40,041 nt of DNA from Seohaeicola zhoushanensis (GTDB lineage Bacteria; Pseudomonadota; Alphaproteobacteria; Rhodobacterales; Rhodobacteraceae): positions 1 to 40,041 of the forward strand of contig NZ_BNCJ01000027.1 of assembly GCF_014656415.1 (NCBI RefSeq), read 5' to 3'. Positions 1-6,239 of this stretch are shown here, piece after piece. The stretch's first letter is position 1. Each line of letters begins with the position of its first letter. The position numbers and the translations under genes were made by a program. A model generated the notes under the pieces. It made no database searches, was not told the DNA's origin, and worked only from the letters and a program-made list of their open reading frames with translations.

Positions 1-70
1 GGCCCGCCAGTGAGCGCGAGGCCCATGAGGAGCTACACCACTTCCCGGGACATCATCCTTTGCGACCGTC

Positions 71-175
71 ATGATGCTTCTGGTCGTGTTATTTGCGGCC
101 TATTTCTATTGGGGAGGCGGCTTTGAAAGTTCTGGGGGACACGAAGAGCCCGCAACAAGCATGCCATCCGATTGA
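71..175 (+). CDS. Possible 34-residue single-pass membrane peptide (flank)
   Basis: A short ORF opens with two adjacent ATG codons. It encodes a hydrophobic N-terminal segment (about residues 3-14, rich in Leu, Val, Ala, Tyr and Phe), then a Gly/Ser/Glu tail, which is the pattern of a small inner-membrane peptide. No Shine-Dalgarno sequence is visible, and no earlier ATG lies in frame after the stop at 26-28. It sits outside the integrase, so it is probably flanking DNA or attL-proximal sequence. The rest of 1-270 shows nothing convincing: no tRNA and no identifiable attachment core. Existence and function are both uncertain. Confidence 0.3.
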   Translation: MMLLVVLFAAYFYWGGGFESSGGHEEPATSMPSD

Positions 176-270
176 GTCACCGGGCGTGATCGCAGGCCGT
201 GGGTTGAGCCATGGCAAAACTGTTTCCGGCCCTGAAGCCTACACAACGACCGGTTTCGCAGGACGACAGG

Positions 271-1293
271 CTAGCGCCGCTTTTCCCGCGCCCTCCGGGC
301 TGCCATCTCCTGCCTGGCCTCGCCCGCGTAGAGCCGCACCATCGCCTTCGTCGAGTGCCCTGAATAACTCATGATCTCGTCGTCGTCGCATCCGGCCCAG
401 GCTAGCTCCTTCACGCCACGGTAGCGCAACGCGTGGAGGTCGTAGGCCAGCAGCTCGAGGCGCTCGCGCTCTGCGCGCATGATCTCGGCCATCCGGCGAT
501 AGGGCAGCGGCGATCCGTCCGCCTTGGTCAGGATGTGCCGGCTAGGCATCGGTGAAAAGGGCAGGGCGGCCTTGGCTTCGTCCAGGGCGGCTTTCAGGGC
601 TGCGGTGCAGGGTAGCATCAAAGGCTTGTCCGTCTTGTTCTGCTTCAGCCGCAGGCTGTCTCCGTCATAATCGCCCCAGGTGAATCCGATCCAGTCGCCC
701 GGCCGCTGGACACTGCCAACGCCAATCTCGAAGATCAGCCGCTCGAGCGGTTTGGCCTCGGCGCGCCATTTCGCGACGGCGGCATCCGTCCATGGGATAT
801 GCGGCTGGCGCCGTTCCTTGGGAACTTTCAGCAGCTCGATGCCCGCCGCGGGGTTGTCGGTCAGCCAACGTTTGCGCACGACGACCTTGTAGATGAGGCT
901 AATGGCCACCGGGATGTAATTCGCGAAGCGAACCCGGTGCTTGTTCTTGTCCATCGCCTCGTAGATGTCTGCCTGCGTCAGGCGGCGTACGTCGCGGCGG
1001 CCAATCTTCTCGGCAAGGTAGATCAGCACTGGCTCCAGGTCGCCCCGGTATCGGGGCGAGAGCGCGGCCCAGCGATCGGAATGGCGCAGCAGGTCGATCG
1101 CGGCGCCCCATGACCGGCGGATCTCGACTTGCCGGCCTGTGCGGATCTCCCAGTATATCCGGTCGCCGATCTCGGTGCCTGGCTCGTGCCAGACGCCCTT
1201 CTCGTCGCGCATCGGGTAGACCTTGCCCTTGATCCGGACATTCGGCCGCCCGTGGCGGTTGCGCCAGAAAAACGGCAGATCGCGTTTCACCAT
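271..1293 (-). CDS. int: Tyrosine recombinase (phage integrase)
   Basis: This 340-residue site-specific recombinase would integrate and excise the prophage. The catalytic residues are in order: Arg197 (VQRPGDW), a beta-hairpin Lys near 217-220 (LRLKQNKTDK), the His287-x2-Arg290 box (DLHALRYRG), His313 (YSGHST) and the nucleophile Tyr322 (VRLYAG). The N-terminal half (about 1-150) fits an arm-binding plus core-binding (SAM-like) region. Its ATG overlaps the end of the upstream Xis-like gene, so it is the last gene of the leftward early operon. No frameshift or missing catalytic residue is seen, so the enzyme should be active. Its position puts the attachment site within about the first 270 bases, but no core repeat was found by eye. 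Confidence 0.95.
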   Translation of the reverse strand: MVKRDLPFFWRNRHGRPNVRIKGKVYPMRDEKGVWHEPGTEIGDRIYWEIRTGRQVEIRRSWGAAIDLLRHSDRWAALSPRYRGDLEPVLIYLAEKIGRRDVRRLTQADIYEAMDKNKHRVRFANYIPVAISLIYKVVVRKRWLTDNPAAGIELLKVPKERRQPHIPWTDAAVAKWRAEAKPLERLIFEIGVGSVQRPGDWIGFTWGDYDGDSLRLKQNKTDKPLMLPCTAALKAALDEAKAALPFSPMPSRHILTKADGSPLPYRRMAEIMRAERERLELLAYDLHALRYRGVKELAWAGCDDDEIMSYSGHSTKAMVRLYAGEARQEMAARRAREKRR

Positions 1294-1490
1294 TCGATGT
1301 TCCCCTCGACGGCCTCACCGCTGCAGATCCGTCGCAGCTCCTCGGTTTCCCATCGGACGAAACCGGGCGCGATTTCTCGGCCGCGTGGCAGGTGACCAGC
1401 GTCCACAAGGCGGCGGAATTCGGCCGCGGTCAAGTCGAGCAGGGCGGCAGCGGTCTTCTCGTTGGCGAGGATGGGGGCATGCTTGGTCAT
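1287..1490 (-). CDS. AlpA/excisionase-like DNA-binding protein
   Basis: A 67-residue protein with a MerR/AlpA-type winged-helix pattern: an N-terminal 'LANEKTAAALLDLTAAEFRR' helix-turn-helix, then 'LPRGREIAPGFVRWETEEL', which is typical of excisionase-type proteins that read a short DNA site. It overlaps the integrase start by 7 nt and its ATG overlaps the stop of the upstream HNH-like gene (ATGA), so it is translationally coupled to both. Family knowledge and position next to int suggest a recombination directionality factor that favours excision. It could instead be a small regulator of int. Confidence 0.8.
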   Translation of the reverse strand: MTKHAPILANEKTAAALLDLTAAEFRRLVDAGHLPRGREIAPGFVRWETEELRRICSGEAVEGNIEW

Positions 1491-2137
1491 GTCGCGTCTT
1501 CCTTCCTCTCTTGCTGGCGCAGCTCGCGCGCGCGGTGCTCGAGTTTCGTGATGGTCATGATGGTCGGCTTGAGCTCGGCCGGCGCGGTGTCGTAGTTCCG
1601 GCCAAAGCGCCCGTTCAGCCTGGGCAGCAGCGCGCGCGGAATCGCTTCCCAGTTCGCCGGGTCGGTGTTCAGCTTGTCGCCATCAAGGCACTTGAGCGCG
1701 TAACCCTTCGGCAGCGGGCCGTTCCGCTCCTCCCAGTGGATCAGGTGCACCGCTCGCCATCGGGCCTGCAGCGGCATGTCGTCGTTGACCTTGCGCTCGA
1801 GGTATCCGTACTTGGTGACCCTTTCTGTGCCGATTGGCTTGTACTTCTTCTCGGCTACCCCGCCTCGGTGGCCCTTCTTGAAGCGGGTCGCCGCGCTGTT
1901 CGGGTGGTAGGGCATCTTCTTGCCCTTGTTCTGGGGCGTCTGACCAGGCTCGTATCTGCCCGTGCGCCCGGTCAGCCATCCGCGCCGCTTGCACAGCGCT
2001 GTCAGGTTGGCCTGGGTAACGTCGCTGCGCCCGAAGGTGGCGACGAAGGCGGCAAAGAGATCTCGGCGCGGCATTTCGTGCCTGGCCTCGATCCAGGCGA
2101 GCTCGGCGGCCGAATAGGTGATCGGCGCGCCCCTCAT
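1487..2137 (-). CDS. HNH-endonuclease-like phage protein (atypical active site)
   Basis: The 216-residue protein has an N-terminal helix-turn-helix-like region (about 10-55), a basic linker with an NKGKK motif (about 65-95), and an HNH_3-like C-terminal domain (about 105-170). The frame H131-x2-H134-W-E, NGPLPKG, LDGDKLN and N162 is recognisable. In typical HNH_3 proteins a His precedes the DG motif; here that position reads K-C (149-150), so catalysis may be altered. The C-terminus is rich in Arg, Glu and Gln. ATGA overlaps join it to both neighbours in the leftward operon. It may act as a nicking or homing-type nuclease or only as a DNA-binding protein. Confidence 0.8.
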   Translation of the reverse strand: MRGAPITYSAAELAWIEARHEMPRRDLFAAFVATFGRSDVTQANLTALCKRRGWLTGRTGRYEPGQTPQNKGKKMPYHPNSAATRFKKGHRGGVAEKKYKPIGTERVTKYGYLERKVNDDMPLQARWRAVHLIHWEERNGPLPKGYALKCLDGDKLNTDPANWEAIPRALLPRLNGRFGRNYDTAPAELKPTIMTITKLEHRARELRQQERKEDAT

Positions 2138-2373
2138 GGTTCCGACTTCCCGATCAGGGGCAGGTGCGGCAGCAGCTTGTCGCCGTGATCCGCGTAGAGC
2201 TTGGCGGCCTTCAGGCGGGTGTCGGCAGTGCGCACGATCTGCTCGGAGATGCCGACGATGGCGTCGGCGCGCTTTACCTCCCGCTCTATCTCTTCGGGCG
2301 TCATGTCATCACGCGCCATGCGCTCGAGCTGCGCGAAGAGGTGGTTGTTCAGGTCGCCGAGCTGGGTGCCCAT
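2134..2373 (-). CDS. Small phage protein of the early leftward operon
   Basis: This 79-residue, mostly helical acidic protein begins MGTQLGDLNNHLFAQLERM and continues with a repeated Glu/Arg helix. The 'LNxHLFxQLERL' opening followed by 'EEIxREVKRA' is familiar from small conserved early proteins of lambdoid and transposable phages. No enzymatic motif is visible. A GGAG lies about 9 nt before the ATG. It is coupled to the HNH-like gene by an ATGA overlap. The role is unknown. Confidence 0.75.
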   Translation of the reverse strand: MGTQLGDLNNHLFAQLERMARDDMTPEEIEREVKRADAIVGISEQIVRTADTRLKAAKLYADHGDKLLPHLPLIGKSEP

Positions 2374-2398
2374 GGTGTCGATCTCCGTCTTGCCGCGA

Positions 2399-2626
2399 TC
2401 ACAGGTCGCGCTGCGTTCTCAGGTAATGCGGTGTCACTGTCTCGGTGCGGCCGTCCTGCCAGCGCACCTGGATCAGCGGCAGCTTCTCGGCGTCCTGGTC
2501 GAGGCCGACGACGTGGCCGATCTCCTGCCGCTTGCCGTCGGTCTGCATCTTGCGCGACCAGCTGACGACCGCGCCGATCGAGAACTGCCAGAACCGCTCT
2601 GGCGGGTAGTCGAAAGGCCGGCTCAT
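2399..2626 (-). CDS. Hypothetical small early protein
   Basis: A 75-residue protein with an SH3- or Tudor-like look: 'FSIGAVVSWSRKM', then 'IGHVVGLDQD' and 'IQVRWQDGRTETVTPHYLR' suggest a small beta-barrel. No family is recognised with confidence. Its ATG overlaps the stop of the preceding gene by ATGA, so it is co-translated within the leftward operon. A modulator of a protein-nucleic-acid complex is only a guess from the fold pattern. Confidence 0.7.
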   Translation of the reverse strand: MSRPFDYPPERFWQFSIGAVVSWSRKMQTDGKRQEIGHVVGLDQDAEKLPLIQVRWQDGRTETVTPHYLRTQRDL

Positions 2627-2943
2627 GCCTGGCCCATGGCGATGCGGTCGGTCAGCTCTGCTGCGTTGACGATGCGCTGGAAGGCGCCCTGCTGCGCGGC
2701 ATAGGCATCAGTTCCCCGCGCCTCCTGCGCGAGGGCTTCCAGATAGTCGGCTGTCGCCATGGCATCGTAGACCATGAGGTATCCGATGCACCGCCGGATG
2801 AGCATGGACAGGGTGTAGGCCGGCGCCATGCGGAAGGTTGCGGCCATCGTCCGCGATGCAGTGCTGATCGTGCTGGCAATGAACTCGCGCATGGCGAGGT
2901 CGAGGGCCGGTTCTTGCTCTTTGAAGTTTGTGACCTTGGTCAT
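2623..2943 (-). CDS. Hypothetical early protein
   Basis: A 106-residue mainly helical protein. The start MTKVTNF at 2943 is preferred because GAAAGGAA lies 7-10 nt upstream; a longer in-frame reading to 3072 adds Cys/Pro/Arg-rich sequence that looks non-coding. The protein contains 'FIASTISTASRTMAATFRMAPAY' and 'LIRRCIGYLMVYDAMATADYL' helices and no recognised domain. It ends in an ATGA overlap with the next gene. The 107 bases upstream hold a GC-rich hairpin but no other gene. Confidence 0.75.
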   Translation of the reverse strand: MTKVTNFKEQEPALDLAMREFIASTISTASRTMAATFRMAPAYTLSMLIRRCIGYLMVYDAMATADYLEALAQEARGTDAYAAQQGAFQRIVNAAELTDRIAMGQA

Positions 2944-3050
2944 TCGGCGTTTCCTTTCGATCTGAATGCCCTCGCCGCCCCGGCAGGGTATTGGGCCAAG
3001 CGCCCGCGGCGAGGGCGCGCGGCACCGCGCCGCGCATCCGGTGGGTTCGG

Positions 3051-3248
3051 TCAGCTGGCCTGCGCATCCCATGGCGCGGCCGGGATGGTGACCGAGGCGT
3101 ATTGCGCTATCGAGCTGCTGCAGCTGTGAACCGGGATGATGGCCTGCTTGGTGGCAGGGCCATCCGCCAGCGCCGCGGTCTTTTCGTGAGTGGTGGCTTG
3201 CGGCACTGGCGGGGCGGCACTGGGGGCGCCGAAGGGAAATGCGGGCAT
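3051..3248 (-). CDS. Possible small protein, start uncertain
   Basis: A 65-residue ORF lies between the DUF2303 gene and the 106-residue protein. The composition (Ala/Pro-rich N-terminus, then 'THEKTAALADGPATKQAIIPVHSCSSSIAQYASVTIPA') is more protein-like than the other frames here. The reading stays open upstream of the ATG ('TPREIAHM'), so the true start may be a non-ATG codon closer to the DUF2303 stop. No family is recognised. Confidence 0.45.
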   Translation of the reverse strand: MPAFPFGAPSAAPPVPQATTHEKTAALADGPATKQAIIPVHSCSSSIAQYASVTIPAAPWDAQAS

Positions 3249-3303
3249 GTGGGCAATCTCGCGTGGGGTGGCCCCGGCGCGGCCTGCGCGCCGGGAGGAT
3301 GCG

Positions 3304-4314
3304 TCAGCTGGAATGGTTGCCGTCGAGGCGCGGGCGGCCTTCGGGCTCGCCGATGAACAGCGGCAGCTCAGTCTCGGCGGCCGCGAGCTCGGCGGCTTCG
3401 TTGCAGGCGGTCTCGAAGGCTGTCTCGGCGTCGTAGAGGTTCAGGATGAACTTCACCTCGGGCCCGGACTTGCGGTAGCGGAACTGCAGCGGCAGGCGGT
3501 AGAGATCGCCGCCGTGGAAGATCGGGATCGCGATCAGGAACAGGTTCGGGATGCTGATCGGCCGTCCGCTGGCGTCTTGGTGCTCGGACTTGAACTGGAA
3601 GCGCGATGCGCCGGTGTCGGGGTCGCGCGAGACGTCCAGCGTGCTGTTCTCGTTGACCTGGAACTCGCGGCCGAGCTGGATCAGCTGGCGCACCTGGCCG
3701 AACCGGCCCATGATCTTCCCGGCCACCTCGATCAGGCGGCGTTCCCAGTCCTCGGTCGGCTGCACCTTGTCCTGCTGCAGCAGGGCCGGCGTCGGGTCGA
3801 TAAGATCCTTGGCGTTGGCCTCGATGAACTCGCAGAAGGTTTCCTTGCTGATCGGTCCGGCGGTGATCGCTTTCCAGAGCTTCCACTCGCGCGAGAGCGG
3901 GAATTCGTAGCGGCCGACGTGGTCGAGCCAGCGCGCGGTCGGATCGCTGCCTTCGCCACTCGCCGGGCCGGTCGCGTGATAGTTGGCGATGCAGGTCAGG
4001 CTCGCCGCGCCGGGGTCGGGATTGGCGAAGAGAGCGCTCTCCGGCCCCTTAAAGCGGATCGCCCAGTCGATGAGGCTCTGCAGCGTCTTGAGCTTGGCGG
4101 TGCCGGTGCGGCGGTGCGGTGCGTAGAGTTGCTCGGCCTTGCGGAGCGCGGGGGTGAAGTCCTGGACCGTGCGGCCCTGCGGCACCGAGGCGAGCATCAG
4201 TTGCAGCCCATCGGCGTCCTTTGTGACCGGGATCATCTCGACGTCGCCCCGCTGCATCATCACGTCGCGCATGGTCTGCGCGACGTTCTCGGGGGTCTGC
4301 TCTAGGTCTTGCAT
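3304..4314 (-). CDS. DUF2303 (YfdQ-like) phage protein
   Basis: This 336-residue protein matches the DUF2303 family, known from E. coli YfdQ and many prophages, by length and layout: 'MIPVTKDADGLQL' near residue 27, 'RTGTAKLKTLQSLIDWAIRF' near 70-95, 'LTCIANYHA' near 105, 'WKLWKAI' near 145 and the conserved 'NPFL...P.F.GG..Y..P..FRYR' type region near 265-290 (here IPNLFLIAIPIFHGG). The biochemical function is unknown; members sit in early operons next to recombination or anti-host genes. The start at 4314 is the first ATG after the 123-residue gene, 31 nt downstream of that stop. It is in the leftward operon controlled by the 5243 promoter. Confidence 0.88.
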   Translation of the reverse strand: MQDLEQTPENVAQTMRDVMMQRGDVEMIPVTKDADGLQLMLASVPQGRTVQDFTPALRKAEQLYAPHRRTGTAKLKTLQSLIDWAIRFKGPESALFANPDPGAASLTCIANYHATGPASGEGSDPTARWLDHVGRYEFPLSREWKLWKAITAGPISKETFCEFIEANAKDLIDPTPALLQQDKVQPTEDWERRLIEVAGKIMGRFGQVRQLIQLGREFQVNENSTLDVSRDPDTGASRFQFKSEHQDASGRPISIPNLFLIAIPIFHGGDLYRLPLQFRYRKSGPEVKFILNLYDAETAFETACNEAAELAAAETELPLFIGEPEGRPRLDGNHSS

Positions 4315-4345
4315 GGGGTTTCCCTTCTGGGGGTTGCGGTTGGTC

Positions 4346-4717
4346 TTACTCGGCGGCGGGACGGATCTCGCGCTCGGGCGGGGTCACGTCGCGGATCGTC
4401 ATGCGGGTGAGCATCGGGGAGTGCAGGGAGAGCTTCCCGTCCTCGTCGACATAGGCGACACCGGCGGCGGGCGGCGCCTTCGGGCGCTTCACCTCGTATT
4501 CGCCGCCGATGGTGACATCGCCAGACTTGTTCAGCTGGAAGCGCAGCTTGAGCGTCACATCGCCCTTCGGCTTGCCGCCGTGGTCGTCGCGGTAGTCGAT
4601 CAGCGTCTTCTGCAGGTCTGCGACGGCGGTCATCACCTCGTTGAGGAAATTGCCGCCGTCGAGCAGCGCGACCAGCTGGTCGAGCGATCGGATGTCAAAT
4701 TGGGCGTCGGAGGGCAT
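4346..4717 (-). CDS. Conserved phage protein beside DUF2303
   Basis: A 123-residue protein. The first half is helical ('FDIRSLDQLVALLDGGNFLNEVMTAVADLQKTL'). The second half is beta-rich ('GDVTLKLRFQLNKSGDVTIGGEYEVKRPKAPP') and ends in an acidic tail. Small proteins of this form commonly accompany DUF2303 genes in phages, so the two products may work together; that is inference from adjacency. No catalytic motif is visible. Confidence 0.8.
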   Translation of the reverse strand: MPSDAQFDIRSLDQLVALLDGGNFLNEVMTAVADLQKTLIDYRDDHGGKPKGDVTLKLRFQLNKSGDVTIGGEYEVKRPKAPPAAGVAYVDEDGKLSLHSPMLTRMTIRDVTPPEREIRPAAE

Positions 4718-4738
4718 GGGTGCGCCTTTCGGTTGGGG

Positions 4739-4933
4739 TCAAAGGGAGAGCGGAAACGCGGCCAGCAGCGCGGCCGTGATCGCCCAGGTCGGCACGTGCC
4801 AGCGCCGGGCGGGCGGAGGCACGTCGTAATCGCGCGCGTCCTCGAGGTCGCAGAGGGACTGCCGTATGGCGAAGGCCGAGGCACAGACGGCAAGCGACGT
4901 GATGACCACGAGGGCGATCTGGAAGCCGGTCAC
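4739..4933 (-). CDS. Small two-helix membrane protein (GTG start)
   Basis: A 64-residue protein starting at a GTG that overlaps the previous stop (GTGA, 4930-4933). It has an N-terminal membrane helix (about 4-24, 'IALVVITSLAVCASAFAI'), a charged loop with 'LCDLEDARDYDVPPPARRWH', and a second hydrophobic segment near the C-terminus (about 49-62). A longer reading from 5125 in the same frame is Arg/Pro-rich and is an artefact. An early membrane protein could act in superinfection exclusion, but the sequence does not show this. Confidence 0.65.
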   Translation of the reverse strand: MTGFQIALVVITSLAVCASAFAIRQSLCDLEDARDYDVPPPARRWHVPTWAITAALLAAFPLSL

Positions 4934-5190
4934 GTCCGCGCTCCGGGGCAGATCAGGGTGCGGCGTGCCGGCCAGCCGATCTCGGCGGCGCGGGCGCGGA
5001 TGCGGTCCATCAGGTCGCCGGGGCGTTCCGGCTCGATGTGGTGCCGGGCAGGGCCGGCGGTGTCGACGTGGAAGGTGCGGCCCCGGCTGGTCAGCAGGAT
5101 GTCCCAGGCGACGGCATAGAGCCAAGGCCGGTCAGCGAAGGCGACCGGGTTGGCTATGACTTGGTGGGCGGGGCTTTGGCGGTCGGCCAT
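4930..5190 (-). CDS. First gene of the leftward early operon, hypothetical
   Basis: An 86-residue protein beginning MADRQSPAHQ. This start is chosen over the ATG at 5202 because GGAG lies 7 nt upstream of it, while the earlier ATG has no ribosome site. The protein contains 'WLYAVAWDILLTSRGRTFHVDTAGPARHHIEP' and 'DLMDRIRARAAEIGWPARRTLICPG'; no known domain is recognised. It is the promoter-proximal gene behind the operator-covered leftward promoter, so it would be expressed first after induction. Confidence 0.7.
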   Translation of the reverse strand: MADRQSPAHQVIANPVAFADRPWLYAVAWDILLTSRGRTFHVDTAGPARHHIEPERPGDLMDRIRARAAEIGWPARRTLICPGART

Positions 5191-5195
5191 GAGTG

Positions 5196-5217
5196 CCTCC
5201 ATCGGTTGCGATGGAGG
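5196..5217. repeat. 8-bp inverted repeat in the leftward leader
   Basis: CCTCCATC and GATGGAGG flank a 6-nt loop between the predicted leftward transcription start and the first early gene. In RNA it would fold over the region just before the ATG at 5190, so it may tune translation. Confidence 0.45.
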
Positions 5218-5219
5218 TG

Positions 5220-5271
5220 AAAAGAATGGACGTTTCTTCCATTGTCAACTATGAAATGGAAGAAACGTCCA
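5220..5271 (-). promoter_or_regulatory. Leftward early promoter with two repressor operators
   Basis: A perfect -35 TTGACA lies on the minus strand (plus positions 5248-5243). Its spacer holds operator OL1 (5227-5241, TGGACGTTTCTTCCA on the plus strand). A second operator, OL2 (5257-5271, TGGAAGAAACGTCCA), lies just upstream of the -35. The two operators form a perfect 17-bp inverted repeat (5227-5243 with 5255-5271), with centres 30 bp apart. The -10 (about 5220-5226) is weak. A repressor on these sites would block RNA polymerase directly. Confidence 0.75.
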
Positions 5272-5368
5272 AATTTGTTGCTGAAATCTTCTTGGCGCTA
5301 TGGGGCGTCAGGTGGGACTAAGATGCTGAATTCTTGGGGGAGTTAAGTAATTGGGTAAGTTTCCTGTT

Positions 5369-5395
5369 CGCGACCGGGTGGTCTTCCTGGTCGCG
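5369..5395 (-). terminator. Hairpin after the repressor gene
   Basis: CGCGACC at 5369-5375 pairs with GGTCGCG at 5389-5395. The stem extends inward to about 10 bp with one G-T pair and a 7-nt loop. It lies about 30 nt downstream of the repressor stop on the minus strand. There is no long T run, so terminator function is likely but not certain. Confidence 0.4.
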
Positions 5396-5424
5396 GTTGT
5401 TACTGGCTTGAAGATCGATCGGAT

Positions 5425-5736
5425 CTACTCGTCTTGGCCCTTGAGGGTTTGGCGCAGGTGTTCTGCCACGCGGTCAGGCAAATCAGTCAGTCGGCCTCGG
5501 TATAAATAGTCCATGGTGACGCCATACGCCTCGGCGATGGCGAAACCCATGTCCATTTTCAAAGGCTTATTGCCGGACTCGATTTTCGAGTAGCTGGAGG
5601 GATCTATCCCTACTGACCGCGCGAAGTCTCCGCTGGAAAGGCCGAGAGCCTCGCGAACGATGCGGAGGCGAGCTCCGATCTCGACTGAGTCGAGCTTGGG
5701 GGGTGTGATCTTTGGCGTCATGGGGTCAACTGGCAT
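5425..5736 (-). CDS. Cro/CI-type HTH repressor, short form
   Basis: A 103-residue protein with one HTH_3 (Cro/C1-type) domain at about 18-75: 'IGARLRIVREALGLSSGDFARSVGIDPSSYSKIESGNKPL' holds the classic helix-turn-helix, followed by 'AEAYGVTMDYLYRGR'. It has no C-terminal LexA/CI-type peptidase domain, so RecA-stimulated self-cleavage is not expected. It lies between two divergent early promoters carrying matching TGGA-N7-TCCA operators and is transcribed leftward, as expected for the lysogeny repressor. AAAGGA lies about 10 nt upstream of the ATG at 5736; a second ATG at 5721 is possible. Confidence 0.88.
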   Translation of the reverse strand: MPVDPMTPKITPPKLDSVEIGARLRIVREALGLSSGDFARSVGIDPSSYSKIESGNKPLKMDMGFAIAEAYGVTMDYLYRGRLTDLPDRVAEHLRQTLKGQDE

Positions 5737-5773
5737 GCCCAGTGGATCCTTTCCACCATAGTCTTTTCCATGC

Positions 5774-5825
5774 TTGACATATGGAAGATTCTTCCATTAT
5801 CGAACTTGCATGGATGATTTTTCCA
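5774..5825 (+). promoter_or_regulatory. Rightward early promoter with two repressor operators
   Basis: A perfect TTGACA -35 (5774-5779) is followed by operator OR1 (5782-5796, TGGAAGATTCTTCCA, a perfect 15-bp palindrome) in the spacer. A weak -10 follows near 5795-5802. A second, less perfect operator, OR2 (5811-5825, TGGATGATTTTTCCA), overlaps the start codon of the downstream gene. OR1 and OR2 centres are 29 bp apart, nearly the same spacing as the leftward pair. The design mirrors the leftward promoter. Confidence 0.75.
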
Positions 5826-6067
5826 CAATCCGCGACGTCATAGACCTCTGGCCGACCCGAGCGGCCGTGGCTGTCGATATGAACAACCACCTGCCGGAAG
5901 AGGGGCCGCGCGTGACTGGTGAGCAGGTCCACAAGTGGGCGCAAAAATGCGCCATTCCAGCAAGGTTTCACCGAGCGCTGATATCTGCGGCGCAAGGAAG
6001 AGGGTTCACCGTCTCTGCGGATGACGTCGTAAGGCTGCACGATCCGGCGGTGAGGGCTGTGGCATGA
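5810..6067 (+). CDS. Cro-like small DNA-binding protein
   Basis: An 85-residue protein whose layout, 'IRDVIDLWPTRAAVAVDMN...VTGEQVHKWAQKCAIPARFHRALISAAQGRG', is typical of the YdaS/Cro-like proteins that sit opposite the repressor in prophages of this group. The ATG at 5810 is chosen over the in-frame TTG at 5774, because 5774 is the -35 box. There is no Shine-Dalgarno sequence, and the ATG lies about 8 nt after the -10, so the mRNA may be leaderless. It probably competes with the repressor for the operators; an operator overlaps its start codon. Confidence 0.8.
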   Translation: MDDFSTIRDVIDLWPTRAAVAVDMNNHLPEEGPRVTGEQVHKWAQKCAIPARFHRALISAAQGRGFTVSADDVVRLHDPAVRAVA

Positions 6068-6198
6068 TGAACCCCGTCCGCAACATCCCCCGGTGTTCGG
6101 CGGCTCCGGACGGATCGCTCCCCTCCTCCTCCCCGGAGCGGTCCGTCCGGCACTCTCTATCCAACAGGCCACTGACATGCCCGGAGCATGCGGCCTGA
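6064..6198 (+). CDS. Possible 44-residue peptide coupled to the Cro-like gene
   Basis: An ATG overlaps the stop of the Cro-like gene (ATGA) and opens a 44-residue Pro/Ser/Arg-rich reading that runs through the hairpin at 6106-6150. The coupling suggests translation, but the composition is not strongly protein-like. It could be a leader peptide whose translation controls the hairpin. Confidence 0.3.
   Translation: MMNPVRNIPRCSAAPDGSLPSSSPERSVRHSLSNRPLTCPEHAA
6106..6150 (+). terminator. Strong hairpin behind the Cro-like gene
   Basis: Two 16-nt arms (6106-6121 and 6135-6150) pair with only one G-T position around a 13-nt pyrimidine loop. The stem is very stable, but the tail CACTCTCTAT has no T tract. 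It may act as a terminator or attenuator (tR1-like) between the Cro-like gene and the next early genes. Confidence 0.5.
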
Positions 6199-6210
6199 CC
6201 TGAAACGCAA

Positions 6211-6239
6211 CAAGCGAAACGATTGCGGAGCAATTCACA
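6211..6239 (+). repeat. 29-bp direct repeat, copy 1
   Basis: Identical to 6731-6759. It contains the small inverted repeat ATTGC-GGA-GCAAT (6222-6234), with the GGAG ribosome site at its loop, 8 nt before an ATG at 6239. Confidence 0.85.

Noticed and set aside
1223-2188. Long plus-strand ORF (321 codons) opposite int/xis/HNH
   Set aside because: It is Arg/Gly/Val-rich shadow sequence antisense to clear genes and has no ribosome site.
3190-4305. 371-codon plus-strand ORF
   Set aside because: It mirrors the DUF2303 gene, which has family landmarks; composition is typical of GC-rich antisense reading.
5743-5755. TGGATCCTTTCCA as a fifth operator
   Set aside because: Its gap is 5 bp instead of 7 and it lies outside the promoter elements, so it does not match the other four sites.
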